A stretch of DNA of 64,000 nucleotides from Chamaea fasciata. Lineage: Eukaryota > Chordata > Aves > Passeriformes > Sylviidae. Below the pieces are notes generated by a model. The model was not told where the DNA came from. It searched no databases and worked only from the letters and a program-made list of their open reading frames with translations. The translations under genes and the position numbers were made by a program. Location of the stretch: positions 69,786,093 to 69,850,092 of the forward strand of contig JARCOQ010000006.1 in NCBI GenBank assembly GCA_029207755.1, in the 5' to 3' direction. This document shows positions 1-27,565 of the stretch, piece by piece; the first letter of the stretch is position 1; every line of letters begins with the position of its first letter.

Positions 1-3000
1 TTCCTTCCTTTTGTTTCTGGATGTAGATTTTCTTTTGCCTTTGAGTATTTGTGATTTGATGATGAAGATTCTTTGTGGGGTTTTTTTTTCCCCTTGCTTA
101 GCACAGAAAGGAAGCTCAGGGCCAGCCCACAGTGAAACTGCATTCTGATCTTCCATGTTTCTTCACAACACAGAGGAAATATCTCAAATTTTACTTAAAA
201 TTCATGTTGTTGAACATGAAAAATTCAGCTGGTGCTTCTAGACTGAGAGCAATTCCGAGTAAATCTCTTTGCTTTCATTTGATATGAGGCAAAACCAGTT
301 TTGAAAACTCCTGAGAAGTACCTTGGAGTGAAAGGGTTACTCATTTCACCCTGTGGCTTATGAAGAAACTCTAATTGATATCATCACAGATGATGTAACT
401 AGTAGCATAATAGATTTTGTTGGCTTTCAGCAAAAGCCCTGTATTCCATAGATCTATGATAGCAATAAAAATCCAGTCCACAAAATAATTTATCACCTTA
501 TTTATTTACTTTTTGAATGCTGAGTTCTAACCAACAGGCAGTGAATATCCAAAAACCGTGTAATTAATTTTGGGAACTGTTTTAAATAGTTTGTCCTGAC
601 CAGTCCTTGAAAATGCACTGCCATATCCCTGGGGTCTGCTCAGGTTCTTCCATAGCCAACTCCATGTTCTTTTTATTCCTGATCACCGCTGAATTTGCAA
701 ACAGATGCATTTGTGCCTCTGCTTTGGTATTTTAATGGTATTTTTCAATTTGCGTTTGTGGGGTTGATTCTTGATTTATTTCAAGGCCCTTTTCTTAATC
801 AGAGTTTTCCCTGCCAAGAATAAGTAGCAGTATAGTTTCATTACTTCCAGTACTTCAAAGCTTCCAAGTTTCTGATGCTGAGAACACTTAACTACTAGAA
901 GTAAAAATCAGTCTTCCTTTAGTTAACGGTGCTCTTTAAGAGGGAGCACAAGGGGAGGTAAATCAATAAAAAGTATCTGTTCTTGGAGGGCTCGGCTGCA
1001 CAGTGCCATGTTGTGGGGGTTGATTAGACACTTGGTTTAATTGGAGGAGGGCTGATGAAGTTCTGACCTCCTCAGAGCTGCTTCGTTTGCTCTTTGTCAG
1101 ACATGCTCTTTTTTTTGGTTTGGTTTTTTTTTTCTGGAGAGACAGAATCATTCATTTTTTTACATCTGAAGTTTTTCAGGCCGCTTGGAAAAATGGGACA
1201 ATGAAAGCCATCTGGGCATCCCATCCACTTCCATTTGGAAACATCTGCATTGTTATTAGGAACATCTCACCAGCACTGCAGTGAGCAGATGTGTTCTCTT
1301 TCCATCTCTAGGCTCACTTAGAATTTCTGATATTGAGAGAAATTTGTTAGGCACCGAACCCCAAATGCCTGTTTCTTGATCAGGCCCTCTAATACCACTT
1401 AGGATGTTTGTTCCCGTGTGAAGAAGAAACCTGTGGCATTTGAGGAAGGAAGCGATGGAGGAAAGCCAGCAATGTCTCCTGCAGGTCATTCCATGCCTTT
1501 ATTTGTAGGATTTAAAGCTGAGCACTTGTATTCTTGAGCCTTTGCCACGCAGGTCGACTCACAGCTGTTCATCAGATGTGAGATGCTTCATGGAAATCCA
1601 GAGTCCTCTGCCTCCAGCTGCCCTGCCTCCATTCTCAAAGCCTTAAGAAATTAGACTTTAAACTTCTTTAAAGAGAGAGAACCCCCTGCGTTGAATTTAC
1701 CATCCTATTTCTGAACCTCGCAGGTGATGGCACAGTGTACAGGTGTTGCAGCTGCCAGCATCTCCATATAACTCCGTATTCTGCAGTCCCTGTGCAAGTT
1801 CCCAGTGAGAGTGGTGAGGCACTGGCACAGGTAAACGATAAGATTGTGTCTGCAATGGCAGGGAAGCTGAGGCAGAATCTGGAAAGCCACGCCGCTGGAC
1901 AGTGAGGTCCCTCAGGTGCTTTTCTGTGGAAGAGCAGAACTGAACAGCCAAGAGCATCCGTGAAACCTTTTCGGTACTTGGGACATAATAAGCTGCTTCC
2001 AGCATCTTCTGTGAAGGCTTATTTGGGATGCTGATTATATTTACAGCTTGAGTGGGATATTCAGAGACACTGCAGGGTATTACCCCCAGCTCGAAGTGGT
2101 TAGGTTGATGCCCACAGTTTGGAAGTGGCTGTTCCACAGTGGCAGAGCTTCTCTCCAAATCACACTTTGCAAATCCCAAGAAGATGCTCTGTCTCGGTAG
2201 TGACTTGGATGTTATTTGTTCTTCAGGATTTTCGGGTCAGCAGTATGGTGATCTTCGTGCTCAGCTGGGTTTTTGAAGCTGTTCGTTGTCCCAGCCCAAG
2301 ACCCCCTTGGTGCAGATCAGCCTGGGGTTTTGGGACACCCCCTTCCTCTGCTCATGTGGTCTCTGGGTAGGATGGCCTTGTGCATATTTTTGCTGTTATC
2401 TTGGACACTCTCGTGGTCCGTGGACTGTTGGGAAATAGCTTGGGCTTGGAGACATTTGTTGCTCTTGGAATGCTGACTTACACTGCGTTCATGGAAAAAA
2501 AGGCAGGAGCCCGAGTTCAACAGCATTCAGTGACAGTTTATAGTTGGAGCTTTTCCTTTATATTTATGCCAGTGGAATTTTGAGAAATGGCTGAAATTCC
2601 ATGTGGCGAGAAAGAGAGGCTTATTATCCGTGACTAATGCTTGGATACACTTTTTCAATTTGGTATTATTTGCTGTTGTGCCACTTCTGCTCTTGTGCTC
2701 CATTGGTTGATTCTATTGTCTCCTAATTTTGAGCAGCCTTTCTCCCACCTTGGCCTGCCACTCTTGCGTCATTCCCGCTGCCACCTTCCTTTGGGAGTTC
2801 AGCCACCGCAACCACACTGTCAAACTGGGGTCCAGAGGCAGGATAAGCTCGCCGTGAGGGCTTAGTTAGTTAGTTAGGGGTTGAATCCAAGATCAGGGCT
2901 GTATTTTTGGATGACAGGATTGAAAATTGTACTCGTGATTGCTTTTGGTGCATAGGACTGTCTGTCTTGCTGCGTTTTCTGCCACACAATATTTGACTAA

Positions 3001-4730
3001 GCATTGTCTTCTTTGTAATTCTAAGTCATTAAATTTATTTATTTATTGAGGTCCCTTTATGTGCCTAAACTGAACACGTGGGCTGTTTTCTCCCCTTTTG
3101 CAGAGGAGAACTGTTTCCTTTTTGTCATATTTCTAGTCAGACCCATCGTATATTCAATGGAAAATTCTTCCTAAATCTTCTCCCCTCTCAGGTTCTTCTC
3201 CTTTTTATTATTATGCTTTTTCTCTCTGTCTCTGTTAGCTTTCCACCAGACTGGAGGGCTCATTAAAGCAACACTGTGCAGGAAATGGAGAGAGGTGCAA
3301 GAATGGGACCCAAAGAGGGAAAGTTGGCAGCTCTCCTCTCACAGGAAAATTCCTTGGATTTGAGGAGCAGCTTCATTGAGAGAGTGCTACTGAAGGGGCA
3401 GGAAACACTTGGTGAAGTGTCATTCCACAAATAAACGGCATTTTGGATACTCACACATTGTGATGAGGTCCTAGCAATAATGTTCCAATTTACTTGAAAT
3501 AATTTGCACCGAGGAGTTGGAAACTCATGTTTTATCTGAGTGCTCTTGAGTGTCGGGAGACAGAGAAGGTGAATTCTGGATAGAAAGAATTAATAATTCA
3601 CTACGGAAGATGCTTCCAGCAGGCCTCACCTCCCATGGCACACTGCAGGGATGAACCTTGCCGAAAAACTCCTCCTTAGTCACAGCTTTTTCAGGAGAAA
3701 TAGTCTTTGAAAGAATGGTCTTTCAGGTCAGAACAGGAGAATTTATGATTATGACTCTGTGCTATTTTGGACGGGATTGGGATGGGGAAAAGGAGAGATC
3801 AAAATATCCTGTGTGGAAACAGTGCGAGTTAGATTCATAACACATCTGTGCGAGGTGCAGGAGAGGCTGGCACGCTCACAGGAATTTGGTGAGGTGGAAA
3901 GGAAAAAAAAAAAAAGTGCTTCATTGTGTAAGAGTCTATATGAAAAAAGGAAAGTATCAAGGGGGAGGTGGATCCATAATGAAAAAAATCTGTGTCAGTT
4001 TCTGAGGGCCAGTGTTCGGGCCTTGCAGAAAATTCTTCCCCCTCCCAAATGGCCACAGGAAAGTGTAGATGGCACTCTCATGTTTGCAAAGCAGTTCTGT
4101 GGGGTGACAGTGAAAATCAACCCTCCTGAGCTGCCTAGTTGCTGTGTTTTTTCACTAAAAATAGTGTGATGTCAGTATGTCCAGTGTCAGGCTGTGTGGT
4201 TTTTGTAAGTGCATCACAATTAATTACACTTCCTCTGCGTAATTATAGACAGAGCTGCGGGTAGGTGAGGTTCTGCTCCGTAAGGAATTGTGAGAATTGA
4301 GAGCTAGCTTTTACTTCAGGACTGTTCTCTCCCTGTCAGCCCTTCCAGTTTTAAAATCCTTCCTTCCAGAAAATGCTTGACTGGGAGACAGCTTTGACCG
4401 ACTTTCTGTGATTTCACAAAATCTGCATGTGTGACGCTGAATACTATTTTTCAACGGAGAATCAGAATTTGTTGACCCAGCACAGCTAGCTGGAATGTAT
4501 TTATAATCGCTCCCTTCATGTATTTTCTTTTTATTCCTCCAAAAAGAATTGCTACTTCAGAACCATTAATTCAGCCAGTTCTTGTGTACAAGCTCATTAA
4601 ACAATTAAGGATTTCAGGTTGAGATAGGTTTGATGGGCAAATGAAACTCTGCTAAACTTCAGGTTTACATACCTTAATACCCAAATACTGTACTCCGACG
4701 TACGTGTCCAAATGTAGTTTGTGTGTATCA

Positions 4731-4775
4731 TGGGATTGCGGAATGCCGGGATGTTTGGGGTGGGAAGGGACCTCT
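4731..4775 (-). mobile_element. Possible CR1 tail
   Basis: GGAATGCCGGGATGTTTGGG and GTGGGAAGGGACC resemble an antisense CR1 start; similarity is lost afterwards. Confidence 0.4.
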
Positions 4776-6834
4776 CACGTAGGCAGACGTGGCTCTGCTG
4801 CAGCCTGGCAGTCGGCTCAGTGGTGGAGCAGCCCTGCTTCGGATGTGGCCAGTGTCACTGCAGGTGCACGGGCTCATCGGAACGCTGGGCTCCAAAACCC
4901 AGCTGCTGGACTTTGTCCTCTCGGAAGGTTGGAATCCACTTAGTGCCAACTGAGCAATTAAGGACAATTACGCTTTCAGCTACATTATCGGGTAGCTGGG
5001 GAGAAAGACGTTGGAAGGAAGTGACCCGTTGTCTCACACCCGCACACTTTGTGACTCACTATCACTGGCAGGTCATTTGAAGTTCTCTTTGTCTCGATAA
5101 TATGGGCTGCATAAATACTTTCCCGCATTTTTTTGCAAGTTGTACACACTCAGTTATTCCTTTTATGTGAGTGATTACCGAGAATTCCATTCTCCTGTCT
5201 CCTTTAAACACTGACCTTGGCAGAAGCCATGGGATATCTGAGTCTGCCCATGGTGTTCACGTCCCTGGTTTCCACCTGTGCCAGTGGCCACGCGAGGGAA
5301 TCGCACTGCGGGTGCTGAAGAGTAATTTTGCCTTCTGTGCCCGTAAAGAGGTTCATTCAGTTTAGAATGGAACCAGGCCCAGCTGTTCTTCCTGTTCTGT
5401 GTCTTCTGTGAACCTTCTGTGAGAGGTGGACAGAAGTGGCTTAAGGCCCGATAAATTCAGAAATCTCTTTGATTTCTTTATGTCCAGAACTTCTGGCTTT
5501 GGCACTTGGTCAGAGCTTAATCTCTTCCCTCCTCGATGTCTAATTTGGCCTTTTAGACTTCAGGTGTCCGATGAAAGGACTTCCCAACCTGAACAATTCA
5601 GTGATTCCGTGTTTTGTTGTAACAGGGCACGTGTTCCCTCCAGCCGGTGACCTCTAGATGGATTATTCAGACTCCGGAGCTCCGTCACATGTACAGGCCA
5701 AGGGAGGGCTGCCAAGGCGGCAGGCAGGACCCAGATCCCAGTGTTAACTGGTCCTTGATTTCTTGTGGTAGTGGTCTTCTCTGTCTCTCAGGGGTTCAGG
5801 AGAACGTGGAGCAAGTCAGTGAGAAGTGCGTTCGTGTCTCTTTCGTGTACGGAATAAAACACTTAAGGTCCCTTTTTGCTTTTTCCACTGTTGCCATCAC
5901 AGTGTCCTGCAGCATTTTTGTAGTAGCAGGTTGCTGTGCCCCACCTTGCCGCCACTAGCCTTCTTCCCTTGGGTTTTTACAATGTGTTTTCACTGTTGCT
6001 CATTACTCTCATGGAAAAGCTTAGCTGCCTCAGCTGCTTGTGGCTCTGCTCTCCAGCTGGACAGCAGTTCTGGCTGTCCAGACAAGCCCCTCTTTGGCTT
6101 CTCCACAGGCAGGAGAAAGCAAACCTGTACTGGAAAGGGGCAAAGATGCTTCCCTGAGATTTCCCCCTGCGTAGATCATGGTGCGAGAGCTTTCTCCTTC
6201 GCACGGATCAGAGTGGCAGGCCTCTGACACGGGGATTTTACATCATTTGTGGGGCTGGTCCAGAGCACACATTTAGGATATTTAGACGAAGAATTAAATT
6301 GTACATTGGTGGCTTGTACACATCCTTCCTCAGCCGCTGTCAAGCTCCGTGCCTCATTCCCAAGGGCTCCCCATCACCCAGGATGATGACTGTGAGAGCA
6401 AGGCACAGCTCCCTGCTCGAAATAATCCCCTTCTAAGGAAACTGGGCTCTGTCCCCATGTCCCGCTGCTGTGTCTGGACAGTGTAGCAGGCTTTGCTGAC
6501 TTCCAGAGGCTTAGGGCAGATAATCAGAGGGTAATTGCTGTTGACAGTGGGCAGTGGGCTGCTTGCTGATGAAAAGGGCTGTGGCTGGGCCTGCAGAGGA
6601 TCACCAGCCCGGCTGTGTCCTCTTGCACAGTTCCTGTGGCAGTAAAAGGTCCCACGTGTTTAGGAACGCATTCCTTGCACAGCTTTCCAAAATAAGCAGC
6701 TGCATGTAAACACAGCTCTCCCTTTATCCCAAAGAAACGAAAAACCCGGGGAGTAGTTAGTGCCCTCTGTGGAAAGTGCTCCCATTTGCCCCAGTCTTTG
6801 CCGCTGAAAATTCATGTACTGTCTTTTCCCTGAA

Positions 6835-6982
6835 AGCTGTGGCTGCCCCATCCCTGGAAGTGTCCAAGGCCAGGTTGGACGGGGCTTAGAGCGACCTAGT
6901 CTAGTAGAAGATGTTCCTGCCCGTGGCCAGGAGGCAGAAGGAGATGGGCTCCAAGCTCCCTTCCAACCCAAACCGCCCCATG
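6835..6982 (+). mobile_element. CR1 LINE 3' fragment
   Basis: Contains CCATCCCTGGAAGTGTCCAA and ends CTTCCAACCCAAACCG, the CR1 3' end in sense orientation. Confidence 0.85.
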
Positions 6983-9862
6983 GGTGAAGTAGGAAGCTTG
7001 GCTTCTCCGTGCTTTCAGCCAGCTGGCAGAAGCTGGGTCAGATGCCAGCGAGTAAGAGAATTTTAAGGCCTTGCTAAAATGACTTAGTTAATGAGCACTG
7101 TGGGGACTGCATCTCTGCCAAAGCAACTTCCTCGAGCTTTGGAAGCTCACAGTAGTGTTCTGCTGCTGAAAATACCTGCCTGAGGAGTTTAGACCCAGAA
7201 ATTCCTGTGAAGACTGTTGGCATCTCGGGAAAGCTTCCCAAAAATGCGGACAGCTCAGGCCATCCAGCATTTCTTCTTCCAGTAAGTTCTGAGTTAGCAG
7301 ATAAATTATGAATGCAACCTGTGCTTTCAGAACGTAGTGGGTACCCCCTTTTCTGGATTGTTCTGTCCTTTTACAGTGCACTATTCCAGTTAGGAATCCA
7401 AGGGTGCTTTAAGAGTGCTCCTTTGTGAAGTAAAAATGATTTTTGGGTTGATGTAATGATACATGAAGGCATGAGTGCTTTTAAGGTTGTTAATGCAGAG
7501 CTCTCTCACGTTCCTAGGTGAGTGTGTGACTTGGAAAGTCATGGATTCGGTGCTCTTAAGAGCTGGAAACTTTGGGAGTAAAGCCTGGCCATTCTGAGCT
7601 GTAAAATCAAGCCCTCCCGTACCCAAACTGGGATGGGTTCCAGCATCCCAGGTACCCAGGTGTGCACCTCGGCAGTGGGCCAGGCTGCACACTGTTGCTG
7701 AGTTACTTTTTCTCATCTGCAAACGAAGTTTCAGAGCCTCCATAGGTGTTTTTTCCATACTTTTGGACATTGATCCAGATGATGATTTTGAAAAATCGGA
7801 CATGTTTTCCTTTTTACTTTTCACCTTCTGTTGCAGCTGTGTTTAAAGGGCGCCACTGATATTGAAATGAAGAGCTTGGTGTGGTGTTAAGTGACAAAGG
7901 GATGGCTTTGCTTGGTTTAGTGTGTCCAATGACCCAAATGCTGCAGTCTTCCTCACATGTCCAAGAAGACTCTGGCCTTTACTCAACAGAATATTCTCCT
8001 GGGATTAAAGTAGAAAAATTTGGTTCATTACTATTAAAGTCTCTGAGCTACATTTGTAAGTTGCTAAACTGAAGGAAGAGTGACAGCTTGTAATAATGTC
8101 TTGGTAAAAGACCTGGAATTGTCAAGAGACTGTTTTTAATACATTTTCATGCTTCAAAATTCAGGGTCAAAGCCAGACTCCAGCCCTACCCATAATTAAG
8201 TTTTTTTGAATAATGACATGTAGTAAATATATATTTTTAACCTGCTCTAAAAAAAAAAAAAAAATTTCACAAACAAAACTAACCACCAAATCACCTGTAC
8301 CTCCAAAATAAAATTACGATGGAATTCTTGCTATATATATAGAGAGAGCCAAATAATTAAAGAAATGGGGAATGGGAGGATTTCTTGCTACTAGGAAAGC
8401 AGGAATTCCAGGGGACATGGTTTGTAGTTCTAGGATAGCTACCTTTTGGCTAAGTTGGCTGTTAGGGCTAAAGCCCAGCTAAAAATAAGGCGCAGAGCAG
8501 ATGAGCCAGGGCAAGGCCGGGCAAGCCCTGAGGCCGTGTTAAGCCAGCGCGGAGCTGTGATCTGGTATTAGTGGTGGCCAGGCAGGGTGCTGTGCAGAGA
8601 GCAGCAGCCTCTGTGGCTTCTCCTCTGCTTGCCCAGTGTCCTCCCTCAGCTTTTGATTATCAGAGGGCAGTATCTTTATTCCAAACCAGCTCGGCTTGAT
8701 CCCGAGCCTTATTCCTCTGCTTTTGATTGTATGTTAAGAGCCTCACCGCAACTGTTCCACCAGCACCATCCCTACTGAATTTCCACAGATCTAAAAGCAC
8801 TTTCCCCATGGATCAGGTGAGTGCAGAGCTGTTGCAGACTGTCCAGGAAGTGTTCTCGAGCACTGAGATCTCTGGAACAGGCTGGCATTCCTCCTTGCTG
8901 TTTGTTTCTGGTCATGGGATGGAAAAAGAACAGTTAATAGTTGACCTAAATTCAGGCCTATTTAATTATAGTTTCCTTAAGTTCTGGCTTTGTTCTGTGT
9001 GTGTTTGCTGCCAGGTAAGGATAACCTGCAGTCCTAGAAAGCCTCATGCCAGGGAGGGAAGTGATGACAAGAAAATTACAGGGTAAAATTCCAGCCTTTT
9101 TCTACTGGAAAAGTTTATCCTGAGTTGGCTCTAAACGTGATTCAAATACACAGAGGATTATGCGTTTCTACGTGGCTCCCTGAGTGTGTGGCTGGCATCG
9201 AGCCCTGGTGCAAAGGAGGGCTAAGAGCTGTTTTCGCTGACGGTGCGTCGAAGGGAAGAGCCTTCCCGTGATGTCAGCACAAGGAATATGGTGCAGGAAA
9301 TCTTCCATCCTTCCCACAGTCACCCTGCAGCTGCAACTGCTCAGGTACCAGAGAAGCACATATTTCATGGAAGCAGAATGTTTCCTTTGCTCTTTTAAGT
9401 GTAAGAACAAAGTAAGATGGGGGCTTTGTTTGTGGCCCGTGGGGTTCGTGACTAATCCTGCAGCCTTGGGATTCAGACCTTCCTTTAATTCCTGTTTGTT
9501 TGTCGTTCTGCCAGTCACTATCACTCCAAAGGTCCCAGTGGAAGAGAACATAAACAGAGGTAATTCTCCAAGCTTCATCATCTCAGGAGGTCTGCATGTG
9601 TAGTCACAAGAACTTTTTCTCTGTCTTTTCTTCATTCCTTAGTATGGTGAAACTGTTCTGAGAGTGGAGCTGTGTCTGAACCTGGTTGCTGGCATTTTTA
9701 TTTCCATTAGGAAATGCTTTAGTGTCTTTGTCCTCTGCTAACACCTCCTGTGACACCAAGACACCTTTACAGGAGGTGACACCGCCACCAAACCTTATCT
9801 GCAACGTCCCGAGACTCACGGATGCGGCAGCACTTCCATCCTCGTGTGGTGGATGACATCCA

Positions 9863-9932
9863 GGTGCTGGGGGAACAGTTGGACTTGATGCTCGGAAGGG
9901 CCTTTTCTAACCTTGGTGACTCTGATTTGCAG
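9863..9932 (+). mobile_element. CR1 LINE 3' fragment
   Basis: GGTGCTGGGGGAACAGTTGG, then ACTTGATG and TTTTCTAACCTTGGTGA, a diverged CR1 tail. Confidence 0.65.
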
Positions 9933-11125
9933 GGTGTTCCGAGTTTTTCTGGTTTGGTTTTTGTTAGTGCTCAAGTGATTTCTTCCATCTGCCCTGAGGG
10001 AAATGTTAAATCCAACGTTCTCTTTTGTGTAACTGCACTGTGTTTCTGCAGCAGCAGCAGCAGGGCTGGCTTGCTTTGTGTTATCAAAAGTTCATAGATA
10101 ATATTTATTCGTTGTGAAATATCCCAGAGAGACGCTCTGCAGGGGCTTCTGGAAGCACTTCATGGATATAGCCTTGAACATACAGTGAAACAACAAGTAA
10201 AACTGTGTATTTTTATGGCCAGCTGGCTCAGCTGGGGTTGCTGCAGAGACAAACTCTTCCCTCAGCCCCCAAAAACAAACAAGCAGAAGTTTTTGGCAGC
10301 GGTTAAGCAAACGACCAACTCTCCTACAGAGACAGTGACAATATTAAGGATCCAAATCATGGAGTCAAGACTGCAGGTCCCGGTGTCGGTGCGGGAAGGG
10401 TGTTTGGGGCAGGGGCCTTGGAATAGGACACATTCTTTTCATGCCACAAAACTGTTGTGGTAGTGGTAGAAAGTCATTTGGTGCTTCTGGAGTAAAAGGC
10501 AATTTCAGGCAATTCTTCAAGAAAAGATAAGGGAGAATGTGTAGCTTGCCAGAATTTTGTTTTTTAAGGACCTTATAAATCAAAGCACACAAGTTCCAGC
10601 ACATCCCAGAACCTAATGAGAACATCCTGTCATCGTATCTTAGCCCTGACGGCCTGGGTGGTTGCTGCTGCTGATCCCTCACAATTAGGCAGTTCCGGCG
10701 GTGCCACAGAAATGCTGCGTGTACACAATCTGTGTGGAAATCAGTGAGGATTATATTGGAACTGTTAGGAATGTGGGTTTGAACTCAATGATTCTTTTTT
10801 TTCTTTGCTGGTTTTTCAAAAGGCACACTTCAAAATAAGGCTCAGGAGGCGGTGACAGGATGGACTGGCCTAGTTTCTTTACTTTGAGAATAGCAGAATG
10901 GAATTTTTTAGTAGCTGCAGAATACCTCTGTCCCTGGGGACATTTTGTACATTAACACGCCCTTTGGAGAAGGACTTAGATTGATCTCAATTGGTTCCAT
11001 ACTGATTTCTCATTAGTTTAATTTTGAATCAGTGAACCTGTGGATCTTCCCTAGATACCTTTCCTAGCTGTATATTCAGAAAAAGGCTAAATTAGGCAAT
11101 TGAGCAAGAGAACATATGGGAGAAA

Positions 11126-11149
11126 CATGGATGGATGGATGGATGGAAG
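11126..11149 (+). repeat. ATGG tetranucleotide repeat
   Basis: About five ATGG copies, then an AAGG-rich tail. Confidence 0.8.
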
Positions 11150-11640
11150 GCAGGAAGGCTTCTATCACTAGCACAGAATTCAGCCCATGTATTTTAAAAT
11201 GTTTAAATGTTTTAAATGTTTATTTATAAAATAAGATGGTAGGAATCTCCCATGTGAGTGATGCTGAGGGTTCTCTTCAGGTACACAGAGGGTTGGTTGA
11301 TCACAGCATTGATGAAATGAGATTTGGGCAGATCACAGCTTTATTTGATTGATAGCAGGGAAAGAGCTGTAGTTCCATTCTTTTACAGGTACACTCTAGG
11401 ACAAGCACATGCTGTAACCCAGAATAACCGTTTCTCTTGGCACAAAAGTATGGGCTGACATGTTCCTACAGGTAAGATCGGGATGTAAGTGATGCAGGTG
11501 ACTAGCAAATTAAAAAAGGAAGAGGTAACAAACCGGCTAATTCCAGAATGAGATTAGGATGGATTAGTCTGTCTAGCTCAAATCCCTGAACAGCCAGACT
11601 GGTTCTGTGTGTTTCTTCGCCGTGGCTCATGTGTTATCTT

Positions 11641-11865
11641 TCTCCCAAGTAACAAGTGATCGGACAAGAGGAAATGGCCTCAAGATGTGCCAGGAAAGGT
11701 TTAGGTTGAACATTAGGGAAAATTTCTTGTGGAACGGGTTGTCCAGCCCTGAGACAGGCTGCCCAGGGCAGTGATGGATTTCCCATCCCTGGAGAGATTT
11801 AAAAGCTATGTGGATGTGGCACTTGGTGGCCTTGGCAGTGCCGGGGGAACAGTTGTACTCAATGG
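11641..11865 (+). mobile_element. CR1 LINE fragment
   Basis: Sense CR1 sequence from GACAAGAGGAAATGGCC through GGCTGCCCAGGGCAG and CATCCCTGGAGAGATTTAAA to GTGGCACTTGG. Confidence 0.85.
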
Positions 11866-12928
11866 ACTTCGGTCTCGTATGTTCTGTTAAGTGCTTGGCC
11901 ACCGATGCAGACTGCATCCTCTGAAACACCAACTGGCAGTACCTGTAACCTCGGATTGAGCCTGATTGTATGACTCTGAGATCACTCAAGTGCTGCATTA
12001 TGGAAAGCAGACAAGAAAATAGATAACGGTCATGCATGTGACCCAGTATTTTTTGGACTGGGCACAGCAGTTACGGAGAGGACCCACTGCCTGACTTCCC
12101 AGCAAGGTGTGGGAAACTGGCACCGTGGGCACCGCAGCGTGACAGCGTTCCAGCCGGGTTTCCTTGTGTGCTACGCTTGGCAGCTTTGCCAGCTGGAGCG
12201 GTTTTTGGAGTTGGAGTGGGTGTATGATTTTCCCACTGTCGTGCTGTCCTGGGGTTGGCATACTTGAGAGTGCCTGAAGATACAGGAAGGGCCACTTTGT
12301 GGACTTGCAGCCTTGGCATTCAGGAATTCCAGCACGTAGGAGAAGGGCTGGAAGTTTGTCATCGTAAGGGAAAGTGCCCTGGTAGAATGTGAGTGGAAAG
12401 CAGAACAGGTCTCTCCTGTCCACCCACTGGATGCTGGTTGCTTCTAGCTGGCATTGCAGAGCAGGGAGATCCCTGTAGGTTTTTGGGAAGAGTGGGGTAG
12501 CAGGGGTGCTCCTGACTGTCACAGGGACACAGGAGCCATAGTAGGCAGCTCACTGTGTGCCCTGTGAGATGTTCCTCACTGATGGCTGGACTACTGGTGT
12601 AGATTTGGGAAGAGCCAAGTATCCTACGGCTCTGAGGTTTTACCTGTCAAAATCCCTGGGCGTGTTTTGTTGTACTGGTATAAGTGGAAGTAACAGCTTT
12701 GGGTTTTGTGTGCAGAGTAAGAACCGTGATCAATTACAGACCCATGTGGTTGAATGAATTTTTTTTTTTGGTTTTCTGGTGATTTCTCCCAGTCCTACAC
12801 TATGAGAATAATTTCTTCAGGTCACTGATGTATTTTCTCCGGATAAATGGTGGCTCTGCAGGTGAGGATGCTTTGTCGGAAGATGTTTCTGAAATGCAAC
12901 TGGAATTCCATTGGTCATATAATGGAAT

Positions 12929-13072
12929 CACAGAATGGCTTGGGTTGGAAGACACCTCAAAGACCACCTGTTCCCAACCCCCTGCCACGGGCAGGGACAC
13001 CTTCCACTAGCCCAGGTTACTCCAAGCCCTGTCCATCCTGTCCTTGAGCACTTCCAGGGATGAGATGGGAAT
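12929..13072 (-). mobile_element. CR1 LINE 3' fragment, 34 bp before ADAMTS3 exon
   Basis: Antisense CR1: CACAGAATGGCTTGGGTTGG, GGGCAGGGACACCTTCCACT and CACTTCCAGGGATGAG. Confidence 0.9.
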
Positions 13073-13105
13073 CAGGACTCCACTGATGGCAGGCTGTCCT
13101 TGCAG

Positions 13106-27565
<14,460 letters not shown>

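Larger units (their letters stand above)
1..13105 (+). other. ADAMTS3: Upstream ADAMTS3 intron, no exon seen
   Basis: No frame on either strand shows recognisable ADAMTS3 prodomain sequence or any other protein family; open frames are short and lack homology. Base composition is ordinary and moderately A/T-rich. Contents I can support: CR1 tails at about 6835-6982, 9863-9932, 11641-11865 and 12929-13072, a possible one at 4731-4775, a short ATGG repeat near 11126-11149, and A-runs (for example 8250-8264). Confidence 0.75.

Noticed and set aside
1..13000. Many open frames of 60-190 codons on both strands
   Set aside because: No family match, no splice-consistent extension; random frames in intron and CR1 sequence.
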